A DNA stretch of 55,935 nt from positions 1 through 55,935 of the forward strand of contig JAGCNW010000048.1 in the NCBI GenBank assembly GCA_017645785.1, given 5' to 3'. Positions 49,001-55,935 of the stretch are shown one piece after another; position 1 is the first letter of the stretch, and each line of letters begins with the position of its first letter. The notes beneath the pieces are model-generated. The model was given only the letters and a program-made list of their open reading frames with translations, made no database searches and was not told where the DNA came from. The position numbers were made by a program, and so were the translations under genes. Source of the stretch: Treponema sp. Its GTDB lineage: Bacteria > Spirochaetota > Spirochaetia > Treponematales > Treponemataceae.

Positions 49001-50020
49001 TTAAGCCGAAAAGCCTTCCTCCCAAACCGAAAGGGAGGCTCCTTTTTTTACGACAATCGAATAAATCAAAGTTTGCAAAAGCGTGTCTTCCATTCCAGTT
49101 CCGATGGAACGAATTTGCATGTCCACGCGCGCTATCAAGGCCTTGATCGCCACAGTTTGTCCCAAAGTCCAAACGCGCGCGGCGGAAGAAAATTGCGAGC
49201 GGCTTTTTTTGCTGGCAAAGCCGTTTGTCTTTAAAGTAAAGTCGTCGGTCCTTCCGGCGCGCTCCAAGTTTTGCCAAGCCTCCAAGCGCCTAAAGCAATA
49301 GGCCAAGCCGGCCAAAAGCGCGACGGCGGAAGAATCTTTTGAAAGGCGGATCTTTTGCAAAATGCCCAAGGCTGTTTCAAGCCGCTCGCCCGCCGCTTTG
49401 GAATATTGCGCCATAGCGTCAAAAAGAGTGAAGGCGCTTTCTTCGCGGTTGTGCTCAATCAGCTGGTCAACGTTCTGAACGGTGATTTTTGTCCCCCGCT
49501 CAAAGCAAACAAAAAAGCGCGAGCATTCGCTTTTGAGCGCCTGCGTGTTGTTCTCCACCAAATCCAAAATTTCTTCGCAAGCGTCGTCGTCAATCGAAAA
49601 TCCGTTTTTTGAAAAATAATTTTTTAGCCAAGGAATTTTTCGGTCCTCGAACATTTCCCAAAAAGTTTTTCGGTTTTCTTTGGGAACGATTTTTTCCAGC
49701 TTTGAGTCGCAGGAAATTTCGTCGCTGACCAAAATCAATACGCTCGCCTCGCCGGCGCCGTTGGCCCATGAAGCGATTTTGTCTATGTCCTCTTTTTTCT
49801 TGATTGTTTCGGCGCCGTTGTAAACCACGCAAGTGGCCGCGCTAAAAAGGGATTCGGAATACAATTGGACAAGCGCGCTCTGGGGGTCCGTCTCAACCGA
49901 ATAATAGGTGTAGGACTCCAAGCTTCCGAATTTTTTTTTGAGAGAATCTTTGACAGCGGCCACGGCTTCGCTTCGTTCGCCGATTTCCGGGCCGCTAAAA
50001 AGATAGATGGGCGCGCTCAT
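49001..50020 (-). CDS. holA: DNA polymerase III subunit delta
   Basis: The clamp-loader delta subunit that opens the beta clamp. 339 residues, the usual length. The N-terminal AAA-like domain starts APIYLFSGPEIGERSEAVAA and includes LVQLYSESLFSAATCVVYNG, the clamp-binding region, and ASVLILVSDEISCDSKLEKI. Domain II has NTQALKSECSRFFVCFERGT, then ENREESAFTLFDAMAQYS-type sequence. The C-terminal collar domain has LAGLAYCFRRLEAWQNLERA. As usual the P-loop is degenerate. It is the last gene of the rpoN-hprK-lexA run, 16 bases after lexA. Confidence 0.93.
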   Translation of the reverse strand: MSAPIYLFSGPEIGERSEAVAAVKDSLKKKFGSLESYTYYSVETDPQSALVQLYSESLFSAATCVVYNGAETIKKKEDIDKIASWANGAGEASVLILVSDEISCDSKLEKIVPKENRKTFWEMFEDRKIPWLKNYFSKNGFSIDDDACEEILDLVENNTQALKSECSRFFVCFERGTKITVQNVDQLIEHNREESAFTLFDAMAQYSKAAGERLETALGILQKIRLSKDSSAVALLAGLAYCFRRLEAWQNLERAGRTDDFTLKTNGFASKKSRSQFSSAARVWTLGQTVAIKALIARVDMQIRSIGTGMEDTLLQTLIYSIVVKKGASLSVWEEGFSA

Positions 50021-50036
50021 TTTTAGAACACAGACC

Positions 50037-50648
50037 TTAGTAAGTGCGAACCAAGTTGGCCAAAATTCCTACGATGCGCACGTCGGTGCAATAAATAGGA
50101 TTGAAGGCCGGGTTTTCGGGCTGCAAGCGAATTCTGTTCTGCTCTTTGTAGTAGCGCTTTAAGGTAATCGCGTCGTCAAGAACGGCCACAACGATTTGTC
50201 CGTCGACAACGTCGCTGCGCTGCTCGACAATCGCCAAGTCGCCTTCCAAGATTCCAGCGTTGATCATGCTCTGGCCGCGAACGCGCAAGGCAAAATAACT
50301 TTTGCCGGGGCGGATAAAAGGCTCGGTCAAAGTGACGTAGCCTTCAAGATTCTCTTCTGAAAGAAGGGGCTTTCCGGCGGCAATCGTTCCAACAAGAGGA
50401 ACCTTGTCAACAAAAAGCTTGGGCTCCTTTTGGCGCTCGTCAACCAAAATGCGAATCGAGCGCGACTTCTTCTGCACAAGCGAAATAAAGCCCTTCTTTT
50501 GCAAGGCCACCAAATTATCCTGAACGGCGCGAATCGACTTTTCAAAATGGTCGCTTATTTCGCGAACTGTCGGAGGATAAGCGTTTTCGTCAATAAAGTC
50601 CGCGATATAATTAAGAACATCTTTTTGAACCTGTGTTATCTGTTTCAT
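50037..50648 (-). CDS. lexA: LexA repressor
   Basis: SOS-response repressor, 203 residues. The N-terminal winged helix has TQVQKDVLNYIADFIDENAY, then PPTVREISDHFEKSIRAVQD. The S24 self-cleavage domain keeps all the active parts: cleavage bond A91-G92 in VGTIAAGKPLL, S127 in VRGQSMINAGI and K164 in DDAITLKRYYKE. It is thus expected to be RecA-responsive. T. pallidum lacks LexA, so this supports a different treponeme. It lies 14 bases after ptsH, with AAGGAGG upstream; I see no own promoter, so it may be read through from hprK. Confidence 0.96.
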   Translation of the reverse strand: MKQITQVQKDVLNYIADFIDENAYPPTVREISDHFEKSIRAVQDNLVALQKKGFISLVQKKSRSIRILVDERQKEPKLFVDKVPLVGTIAAGKPLLSEENLEGYVTLTEPFIRPGKSYFALRVRGQSMINAGILEGDLAIVEQRSDVVDGQIVVAVLDDAITLKRYYKEQNRIRLQPENPAFNPIYCTDVRIVGILANLVRTY

Positions 50649-50662
50649 AAATGCCTCCTTTT

Positions 50663-50929
50663 TTATTCCTCTTCGAATTTTCCTTCAAACAATTTTTCAA
50701 TAGCGTTGGCGGCGTCCTGCTCGTCGCTGCCTTCAACCTTTAAAGTGATTGTGGTATTGTATCCGGCGGCCATAGTGATTACGCCCATAATTGACTTTGC
50801 GTTTACCACTATAGAATCTTTTTCAAGCGAAATTTCGCTCTGATATTTATTGGCCAATTGGGCAATAAGCGAAGCCGGACGCGCGTGAATGCCCGCGCGG
50901 TTCTTTACTGTCAAAATTTTTTCAATCAC
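50663..50929 (-). CDS. ptsH: Phosphocarrier protein HPr
   Basis: HPr, 88 residues when started at GTG 50929. This start follows GGAGG by five bases and puts the catalytic residues at their classical places: His15 in NRAGIHARPAS (phosphorylated by enzyme I) and Ser46 in NAKSIMGVI (phosphorylated by HprK). The upstream TTG at 50941 is part of the Shine-Dalgarno itself. The remaining fold (ISLEKDSIVV, TITLKVEGSDEQDAANAIEK) is standard. It is encoded directly after hprK. No PTS permease is in the window, so HPr may act mainly in regulation. Confidence 0.96.
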   Translation of the reverse strand: MIEKILTVKNRAGIHARPASLIAQLANKYQSEISLEKDSIVVNAKSIMGVITMAAGYNTTITLKVEGSDEQDAANAIEKLFEGKFEEE

Positions 50930-50953
50930 AATATCCTCCAAAGGTTATATTTT

Positions 50954-51943
50954 TTAATACGAATCTTCAGTTCCATAATAAGCGGCGCGAGCGTCTCCAG
51001 TCTCAATCCACTTGAGGATGTTCTGGTTAAAGTCGCGGGCGCTGTTGTATCCCATTTTCTTAAGGCGTTCGTTCATCGCGGCCGCCTCAATGATGATAGG
51101 CAAGTTTCGTCCTGGCTTTACAGGAATTTCTATCGAAGGAATCTTCACGCCAAGCATGTCGGTCTCGCGCGTGGCGGTTCCCAAACGGTCATAAACCTTG
51201 TTGGGATCCCATTCCTCCAACTCGACGACAAGCTGAATTTCTTTTTGCTCGCGGATGGCTCCGATTCCGTAGAGCTGGGAAATGTTGATGATTCCCAAAC
51301 CGCGAATTTCCATGTGGTGGCTGATGAGGGCGTTGGCTCCCCTGCCAAGAATAGTGTTTCCGTTTACGCAGCGAATCTCGACGATGTCGTCGGCCACAAG
51401 CCGGTGGCCGCGCTCGATCAATTCAAGCGCAGTTTCGCTTTTTCCTACGCCGGAATGTCCGCCCAACATAATTCCTACGCCGTAAACCTCGACCAAAACG
51501 CCGTGCAATGTTTTGTGCGGCGCGAAAATGTTTGAAAAAACGCGGGTAAGGCGCGCCATGAATTCCGACGACTCCAAGTCAGTCTTTAAAACGGCGCAAC
51601 AAGCCTCTTCGGCGATTTCGACAAATTCCGCCGTGGGCTCTCGGTTTGAAGAAAAAATGCAACAAGGAATTTGATAAGAAAAAAGCTGCCTAATCGTGTC
51701 CGTCCTGCCCTCTTGCGAAAGCTTGTTAAGATAGGCGACTTCTCCGCGGCCAAAAAGCTGAACGCGGTTGTAGGCGAAGGCTTCAAAGAAGCCCGAAAGG
51801 CCCAAGCCGGGCCTGTTGATTTCGGGAACAGTGAGCTCTCTTGAAAGGCCCCTGCGGCCGGCGACGCAAGTCAAGTTGATAGCGTCGTGACCCGACAAGT
51901 CAAGGTTCAAGAGATCCAGAACTGTCCACGTTTTTTCGGCCAT
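50954..51943 (-). CDS. hprK: HPr kinase/phosphorylase
   Basis: Bifunctional sensor enzyme that phosphorylates HPr at Ser46 with ATP or pyrophosphate and removes the phosphate. I start it at ATG 51943 (MAEKTWTVLDLLNLDLSGHD), 329 residues. The N-terminal domain runs to about 135. The catalytic domain holds Walker A GGHSGVGKS (161-169) and VADDIVEIRC. It continues with the HprK signature region IRGLGIINISQLYG (about 210-223), where the catalytic residues lie, and IPSIEIPVKPGRNLPIIIEA near the end. A full-consensus promoter places +1 next to the ATG. It is followed by ptsH 24 bases later. Confidence 0.96.
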   Translation of the reverse strand: MAEKTWTVLDLLNLDLSGHDAINLTCVAGRRGLSRELTVPEINRPGLGLSGFFEAFAYNRVQLFGRGEVAYLNKLSQEGRTDTIRQLFSYQIPCCIFSSNREPTAEFVEIAEEACCAVLKTDLESSEFMARLTRVFSNIFAPHKTLHGVLVEVYGVGIMLGGHSGVGKSETALELIERGHRLVADDIVEIRCVNGNTILGRGANALISHHMEIRGLGIINISQLYGIGAIREQKEIQLVVELEEWDPNKVYDRLGTATRETDMLGVKIPSIEIPVKPGRNLPIIIEAAAMNERLKKMGYNSARDFNQNILKWIETGDARAAYYGTEDSY

Positions 51944-51950
51944 ATTGTAT

Positions 51951-51979
51951 ACTATACACAATTAGCGGCGGCCTGTCAA
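51951..51979 (-). promoter_or_regulatory. hprK promoter, leaderless
   Basis: Reverse strand: TTGACA (51974-51979, perfect), 17 bases, TATAGT (51951-51956), seven bases, ATG. There is no Shine-Dalgarno. It is one of the clearest leaderless candidates in the window. Confidence 0.8.
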
Positions 51980-51999
51980 GACCGCCGCCCTATAGCCGC

Positions 52000-52287
52000 T
52001 TATTTTCCCTGGATTTTGTCTTTTTCTTTCTTGATTTTGTTGTCCAAGACGTCCATAACCTTATTCAACGCGGCCGCAAAGTCAAAGTCTTCCGAGGCGA
52101 CATGAGCCTGGGCGCCCCAGCGGAAATTAGTCGTGATGTCAAAGGCGTACTGCTTGTCATGCTTTACCTGGGCTATCAAGTCAACGATCAAGTCGTCGGC
52201 GTAGTCAATGCGCTTCAACTTCTTTTCTATCATGTCCGACTGCTTTTGTTCCAATTCAAATCCCACCGCTTTTACTGTCTTTGTCAT
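52000..52287 (-). CDS. hpf: Ribosome hibernation-promoting factor, short form
   Basis: A 95-residue HPF/YfiA-type protein that binds the 30S decoding region and stalls ribosomes in stationary phase: VKAVGFELEQKQSDMIEKKL, then KRIDYADDLIVDLIAQVKHD, and ASEDFDFAAALNKVMDVLDN, then KIKKEKDKIQGK. It has no C-terminal dimerisation domain, so it belongs to the short class. Its place right after rpoN is the arrangement seen in many proteobacteria (rpoN-hpf). It has its own strong promoter and AAGGAG. Confidence 0.94.
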   Translation of the reverse strand: MTKTVKAVGFELEQKQSDMIEKKLKRIDYADDLIVDLIAQVKHDKQYAFDITTNFRWGAQAHVASEDFDFAAALNKVMDVLDNKIKKEKDKIQGK

Positions 52288-52337
52288 ATTATGCTCCTTA
52301 TTTCAGTGAATTTCGCGCTTTAACGCGCGTTCCCCCT

Positions 52338-52366
52338 ATTATACCACGCCTAGAAAAATAAAGCAA
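52338..52366 (-). promoter_or_regulatory. hpf promoter
   Basis: Reverse strand: TTGCTT (52361-52366), 17 bases, an extended TGGTATAAT with TATAAT at 52338-52343. The leader is about 45 bases and includes a CGCGC/GCGCG hairpin and AAGGAG. Confidence 0.75.
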
Positions 52367-52400
52367 ATTTTATTTTGAACGGATTACGCGCAAGCGCAGC

Positions 52401-53789
52401 CTATCTAGTGTACGAGGAATCGATGTTCATTTGGGAACGGTATTTGGCGACGGTCCTGCGGGCAATCTTGATTCCTCGTTCCGCCAAAAGTTCGCAAAGC
52501 TTTTGGTCGCTGAGTTTTCTTTGCGGGCTTTGCTCAAGGATTTGGCGAATTTTCCGCTGGACGCTCTCTTTTGACGAGTCCCCCACGGCCGAAGTGAAAA
52601 AATATTTTATCGGAAAAAGCCCCCAGTCGCACTGCAAATATTTGGACGAAGCCATGCGCGACACCGTGCTTTCGTGGACTTGGATTTGCGCCGCGATTTC
52701 CTTTTGCTTTAGGGGAGCGAGGTGGCCCGGGCCTTTTTTAAAAAATTCCGTTTGGCTTTGAACGATTGCATAAGCGGCCTTTGCGATTGTGTTTTGCCTG
52801 TACTCCAAACTTTCCAAAAAAATTTTCGCCTGCTTTATGGCGGCTTTTGCAAAGGCCGACTCTTTTTTTGCAGCGCCAAAATCAGGAGCGATTCTTATTT
52901 GGGGAATGATTTTGTCGGACATTTTTACATTAAAGGAGCCGCCGCTATTTTCTACATAGATGTCCGGATAGACAAAATGCGTTTCTTCTTGTACAAAATT
53001 TCTTGCCGGAAAAGGATCCAAACTTTTTATGAATGAAAGCGCATTGTCAATGTCGTCAACGTCCGCCTTCTCCAAAAAGGAATAATCGGCCTTGTTGAAC
53101 GAAAGTTTTTTTTGCTCCGCCAAAAAGCCTTCGATTTTTTCCAAAACTTTTTGTCCATTGGGTGGATCCAAAAAATCCAAATGGCCGTCAAGAAAAAAAA
53201 GCGCGAGCTTTGACGCTCCACCCTTTAGCTTTGCTTGAAGCAAAAGGCTTTTCTCCACGTTCTCCGCGCAAACGCCAGGCGGATCAAGCCTTTGGACAAT
53301 CGCAAGGCATTCCTCTAAAAGCTTTTGGTCCTGGCCGGCCTTATTGTCAAGCAAAGAAGACGGCGCCAAAATGTAAAAGCCGCGCGAATCCAAGTTGCCG
53401 ATAATCTTTTGGCAGAGATTTTTTCGCGCTCCGTCAAGGTCCAGCATGTTGATTTGTTCTGTCAAATGCGAAAAAAGGCTTTTTCGGTCGTCGGCGCGGC
53501 TCTCCAAAATTTCTTGAAAAGCGTCCGCCCTTTCTTGCCCCAAACTGGAGGCCGAACCAAGCCGCAAGCCGCCGTCCGCCGCGCTCTTAAAGCGGGCGCT
53601 CTTGACTTCGTTTTGAAAATTGTCCGAAACGATTTCGAGCGCGGGATTTTTTTCCGCCTGCGCAAGTATCTCTTGGCGCAAGTCCTCCGCTCCCATAGAA
53701 AGCAATTTTAGAGACTGGATTTGCTTTTGGCCCATTCGCTGAGCCTGAATCTGAGAAACTTTTTGCTGTTGCGAAAAGCCAATCGTCAT
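52401..53789 (-). CDS. rpoN: RNA polymerase sigma-54 factor
   Basis: Sigma-54 directs RNA polymerase to -24/-12 promoters that need enhancer-binding activators. 462 residues. Region I is glutamine-rich with SQQQKVSQIQAQRMGQKQIQ, then SLKLLSMGAEDLRQEI. The core-binding domain follows, with VQRLDPPGVCAENVEKSLLL. The HTH comes next (KQKEIAAQIQVHESTVSRMA) and the diagnostic RpoN box ARRTVAKYR at 443-451. No activator gene is in the window. The start region has no Shine-Dalgarno, and its -10-like TAGAAT ends six bases before the ATG. It is divergent from a DUF1015 gene. Confidence 0.97.
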   Translation of the reverse strand: MTIGFSQQQKVSQIQAQRMGQKQIQSLKLLSMGAEDLRQEILAQAEKNPALEIVSDNFQNEVKSARFKSAADGGLRLGSASSLGQERADAFQEILESRADDRKSLFSHLTEQINMLDLDGARKNLCQKIIGNLDSRGFYILAPSSLLDNKAGQDQKLLEECLAIVQRLDPPGVCAENVEKSLLLQAKLKGGASKLALFFLDGHLDFLDPPNGQKVLEKIEGFLAEQKKLSFNKADYSFLEKADVDDIDNALSFIKSLDPFPARNFVQEETHFVYPDIYVENSGGSFNVKMSDKIIPQIRIAPDFGAAKKESAFAKAAIKQAKIFLESLEYRQNTIAKAAYAIVQSQTEFFKKGPGHLAPLKQKEIAAQIQVHESTVSRMASSKYLQCDWGLFPIKYFFTSAVGDSSKESVQRKIRQILEQSPQRKLSDQKLCELLAERGIKIARRTVAKYRSQMNIDSSYTR

Positions 53790-53839
53790 TCTTTTATTCT
53801 AGCGCATTTTTGCAAAATGTGATAGTATAAAAGAATGAC
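53785..53839. promoter_or_regulatory. Symmetric divergent start region, rpoN and DUF1015 gene
   Basis: GTCATTCTTTTAT (53785-53797) and ATAAAAGAATGAC (53827-53839) are perfect 13-base inverted repeats that contain both start codons. Between them lie TAGAAT for rpoN (53796-53801) and an extended TGATAGTAT for the other side. Only 45 bases separate the two ATGs and neither has a Shine-Dalgarno. Confidence 0.55.
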
Positions 53840-55175
53840 TGACTTTGAAAAATTTGGACTTTGCGTCCCCGAAATTCTTTTGCCAAAAAACATCGACACA
53901 AAAACTTGGAGCGTGGTGGCCTGCGACCAATACACGCAAGACAAAGAGTATTGGGCCGCGGCCGCAAAAATCGCGGGCGGCTCCCCTTCCACGCTAAACT
54001 TGATTTTTCCCGAAGTTTACCTAAATGACGGCGGAAAGGCCGAGCGCATACAAAAAATAAAGCAAGCGATGGCCTCCTACATTGACGAAGGAATCTTCGC
54101 CGCTCCGCAAAAAGAAATGGTTTACGTTGAGCGAACCACAGCCTACGGCCGAGTCCGAAAAGGCTTGGTTGCCGCGCTTGACTTGGACAGCTACGAATGG
54201 AAGCCCTTTTCCACAGCGCTTACCCGCGCCACCGAAGCCACGATTTTGGAACGCATTCCGCCCAGAATGGAAATCAGGCGGGGCGCGCCCTTGGAGCTTC
54301 CCCACATAATGCTTTTGGCCAACGACCCCAACCGCTCCTTGGTTGAAGGAATCGGCGACAAAATAAAGGCGCGCGGCGCTTCTCCCCTTTACCAAGGAGA
54401 GCTGATGCAAAACAGCGGCTCGATAAAAGGCTGGGCGGTTGAATCCGACGACGACCTCAATGGCGTTAAGGCCGCGCTCCAAAAACTTTACGATGCCGGC
54501 ACAAAAAACGGCTCGACATTTTTGTTCGCGGTGGGCGACGGAAACCATTCCCTTGCCACGGCCAAAGCCGTTTGGGAAGAAGAAAAAAAGCGCTTGCAAG
54601 AAGCCGGCGCGGCCCCGGAAGAAATTCAAAATTCCAACGTACGGTTCGCGCTAGTGGAAATCGTGAACATTTACGACCAGGGCTTGACCTTTGAGCCGAT
54701 CCACCGAGTCGTGTTGAAGGACTCAGCTTCCGCGCCGGCGGATTTTGAGGCTTTGATAGATTTTATGCAAAAGAAATTGGACGGAACGCTTGTCCAAAGC
54801 GACAACAAGTCCGCGCTTGAAGAGTCCGTAAAAAATTCGGCCGCCGACTTTGGCTTTTACTACAAAAAGGAAGGAGCGCAAAAATGCGTTCTCCTAAAAA
54901 CAAAAATCACGGATTTGGCCGTAAGCCGCTTCCAGCCGGCCTTGGACGAATTCCTCAAGACGCAAGAAGAAACGGAACTCGACTACATTCACGGAGCCGA
55001 CGAAATATTTAGGCTTGGAGAAAAGGACGGCGCGCTTGGAATTTTGCTTCCGCCGGTTGCCAAGGATTCCTTCTTTGACACAATCGGAAGCCTGGGCCCC
55101 CTGCCGCGAAAAAGTTTTTCGATGGGAGAAGCGAGCGAAAAGCGCTTTTACTTGGAAGCGCGCCGCCTATTTTAG
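53835..55175 (+). CDS. DUF1015 family protein
   Basis: A 446-residue cytoplasmic protein of the DUF1015 family, common in anaerobes but without an agreed function. The family hallmark near the middle is present: FAVGDGNHSLATAKAVWEEE (the DGxHxxxTA motif), and the N-terminal VVACDQYTQDKEYWAAAAKI is also typical. Other conserved stretches are LVEIVNIYDQGLTFEPIHRV and IHGADEIFRLGEKDGALGIL. It ends 13 bases before the convergent response regulator. A very short leader is predicted. Confidence 0.9.
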   Translation: MTDFEKFGLCVPEILLPKNIDTKTWSVVACDQYTQDKEYWAAAAKIAGGSPSTLNLIFPEVYLNDGGKAERIQKIKQAMASYIDEGIFAAPQKEMVYVERTTAYGRVRKGLVAALDLDSYEWKPFSTALTRATEATILERIPPRMEIRRGAPLELPHIMLLANDPNRSLVEGIGDKIKARGASPLYQGELMQNSGSIKGWAVESDDDLNGVKAALQKLYDAGTKNGSTFLFAVGDGNHSLATAKAVWEEEKKRLQEAGAAPEEIQNSNVRFALVEIVNIYDQGLTFEPIHRVVLKDSASAPADFEALIDFMQKKLDGTLVQSDNKSALEESVKNSAADFGFYYKKEGAQKCVLLKTKITDLAVSRFQPALDEFLKTQEETELDYIHGADEIFRLGEKDGALGILLPPVAKDSFFDTIGSLGPLPRKSFSMGEASEKRFYLEARRLF

Positions 55176-55188
55176 TTTGGAACGGCGG

Positions 55189-55794
55189 TTACGCCTCTAG
55201 CCAGGCCTTGACCCGCTCGGCCACGGCTTCCATGCTGAGCGGTTTTTTAAATAGCTTTTTTGCGCCCAAAGAAAGCGCCCGCTCTTCCAAGCCCTCGTCT
55301 TGGAGCGCGGTGATTACAATAATCGTGGGTTTTCCAAAAGATTCGTCCTTGCTTATGCGTTCGCAAAGAGAAAATCCGTCAACGCCCGGCAAATCCAAGT
55401 CAAGAATCACGCAGCCCGGCTTTGCCTGCGAGCAGCGGGCGCCGGCCTCAAAGCCGTCAAAGGCTTGGAAAATTTCCAGGCCTTCAAAATTCTTTTCCAA
55501 ATATTTTGCCAAGACAGAGTTGAGCCCTTTGTCGTCGTCTACGATTAAAATTGATTTTGAAGCCGTTTGCTTTTTATCGGTGGTTATGGCAAGAACTTCT
55601 TGCGGCACCTGCATTTTTCGGCCGCGCATAAAGTCAGCCAAATCTTCGGGATAAACGCGGTATTGGCCGCCAGGCGTCTTAAAGGCCTTTAAATGGCCGG
55701 CCTTAATCCAATTGATGGCGGTCTGGTTTACCACATTGCAGAGACGGGCAACCTCTAACGCTGAATAAACTTGCCTGCGAACTTTTTGACTCAT
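55189..55794 (-). CDS. Response regulator with N-terminal excisionase/MerR-type HTH
   Basis: A 201-residue protein with an unusual order. A DNA-binding domain comes first (YSALEVARLCNVVNQTAINW, then IKAGHLKAFKTPGGQYRVYP, about 9-55). A linker and a CheY-like receiver follow (about 78-200): ILIVDDDKGLNSVLAKYLEK with the acidic pair, phospho-acceptor Asp in CVILDLDLPGVDGF, Thr/Ser site TIIVITALQDEG and Lys in KKLFKKPLS. No histidine kinase is next to it. TAGACA-17-TAGAAT lies six bases before the ATG, with GGAGAT between, so both leaderless and Shine-Dalgarno initiation are possible. Confidence 0.92.
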   Translation of the reverse strand: MSQKVRRQVYSALEVARLCNVVNQTAINWIKAGHLKAFKTPGGQYRVYPEDLADFMRGRKMQVPQEVLAITTDKKQTASKSILIVDDDKGLNSVLAKYLEKNFEGLEIFQAFDGFEAGARCSQAKPGCVILDLDLPGVDGFSLCERISKDESFGKPTIIVITALQDEGLEERALSLGAKKLFKKPLSMEAVAERVKAWLEA

Positions 55795-55800
55795 ATCTCC

Positions 55801-55829
55801 ATTCTATCAAAAATCTCTAACGCTGTCTA
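55801..55829 (-). promoter_or_regulatory. Promoter of the response regulator gene
   Basis: Reverse strand: TAGACA (55824-55829), 17 bases ending TGA, TAGAAT (55801-55806), six bases, ATG. It lies inside the 3' end of the preceding gene. Confidence 0.5.
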
Positions 55830-55935
55830 GATTTTCTTCAAGGTTTTTTATCGCTTTTTGGCTCATTTTAAAGCTAAAGCCCGCGCGGGTCATGGCGGAC
55901 ACAAGCTTGTCGCCGCTTTTTCCTTGCGCCAAAAA
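55807..55935 (-). CDS. Partial gene, last 42 codons, possibly recX
   Basis: Only the C-terminus is in the window: FLAQGKSGDKLVSAMTRAGF, then SFKMSQKAIKNLEENLDSVR and DF before TGA. The LVSAMTRAGFSF...AIKNL pattern resembles the last helix-turn of RecX, the modulator of RecA (typically L-x-x-x-G-F-S-x-x-x-I). With so few residues this is a guess. The stop is 13 bases before the start of the downstream response regulator, so the two are probably cotranscribed. Confidence 0.4.
   Translation of the reverse strand, partial: FLAQGKSGDKLVSAMTRAGFSFKMSQKAIKNLEENLDSVRDF

Noticed and set aside
50930..50941. TTG 50941 as ptsH start
   Set aside because: This codon is inside the Shine-Dalgarno; GTG 50929 puts His15 and Ser46 at their standard positions.

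Overview
The window reads as a chromosomal segment of a spirochaete, most likely a Treponema from a gut or oral community rather than T. pallidum. The basis is the mix of families: a long serine hydroxymethyltransferase, a CBS/DRTGG-type inorganic pyrophosphatase, spirochaete-type hypothetical proteins, a LysM protein paired with an alanine-rich lipoprotein, and HPr/HprK beside rpoN. LexA and GMP synthase are present, which argues against T. pallidum. Species cannot be fixed from the sequence alone. Coding density is high and GC looks close to 50 percent, with AT-richer accessory patches.

Layout. 1-2900: uvrB (cut by the left edge) and an HtrA protease. 2900-4100: a small AT-rich accessory patch with an ORF6N protein. 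4100-8400: a five-gene leftward operon (spirochaete-type hypothetical, pgeF, a protein carrying an inserted palindromic repeat, a small membrane protein, an ASCH protein). 8490-10510: glyA and a small drug/metabolite-type membrane protein. 10521-16197: an eight-gene leftward redox/stress operon (alcohol dehydrogenase to MFS carrier), divergent from a TetR regulator with a duplicated operator-like motif between them. 17021-21478: a phosphatase, a repressible operon (outer-membrane barrel, iron-sulfur membrane protein, small membrane protein, XRE regulator) and an adenylate cyclase. 21500-21800: tRNA-Ser(GGA) next to a GC-rich element that copies the tRNA 3' end. 21864-34909: a 13 kb one-strand cluster of exported caspase-like, beta-propeller, Sel1-repeat, LPP20 and CsgG/DUF4384 proteins. 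35065-39254: asnS, pyrG and a GGDEF protein. 39335-40992: an exported unknown protein, an XRE regulator with a palindromic operator pair, and an orphan HicB-like protein. 41106-46801: guaA, pyrophosphatase, an exported unknown and galK. 46887-48931: LysM/lipoprotein pair and a PC4-like protein. 49001-53789: rpoN-hpf-hprK-ptsH-lexA-holA on one strand. 53835-end: a DUF1015 protein, a response regulator with an N-terminal HTH, and the last 42 codons of a gene that may be recX.

How it fits together. The most distinctive unit is the 21864-34909 cluster. Two large propeller-caspase paralogues with a calcium-type EF-hand loop behind the catalytic domain, a compact caspase, a deleted caspase remnant, two Sel1 proteins, an LPP20 protein and a CsgG-like/DUF4384 protein nearly all carry signal peptides. 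This suggests a protease and scaffold network acting outside the cytoplasm. A second theme is transcription: about ten genes have a -35/17-bp/-10 promoter whose -10 box ends only 6-8 bases before the ATG, usually with no Shine-Dalgarno. This predicts widespread leaderless mRNAs. Two small regulons show paired palindromic operators in the same geometry, and a dispersed palindromic repeat occurs three times, once inside a coding frame.
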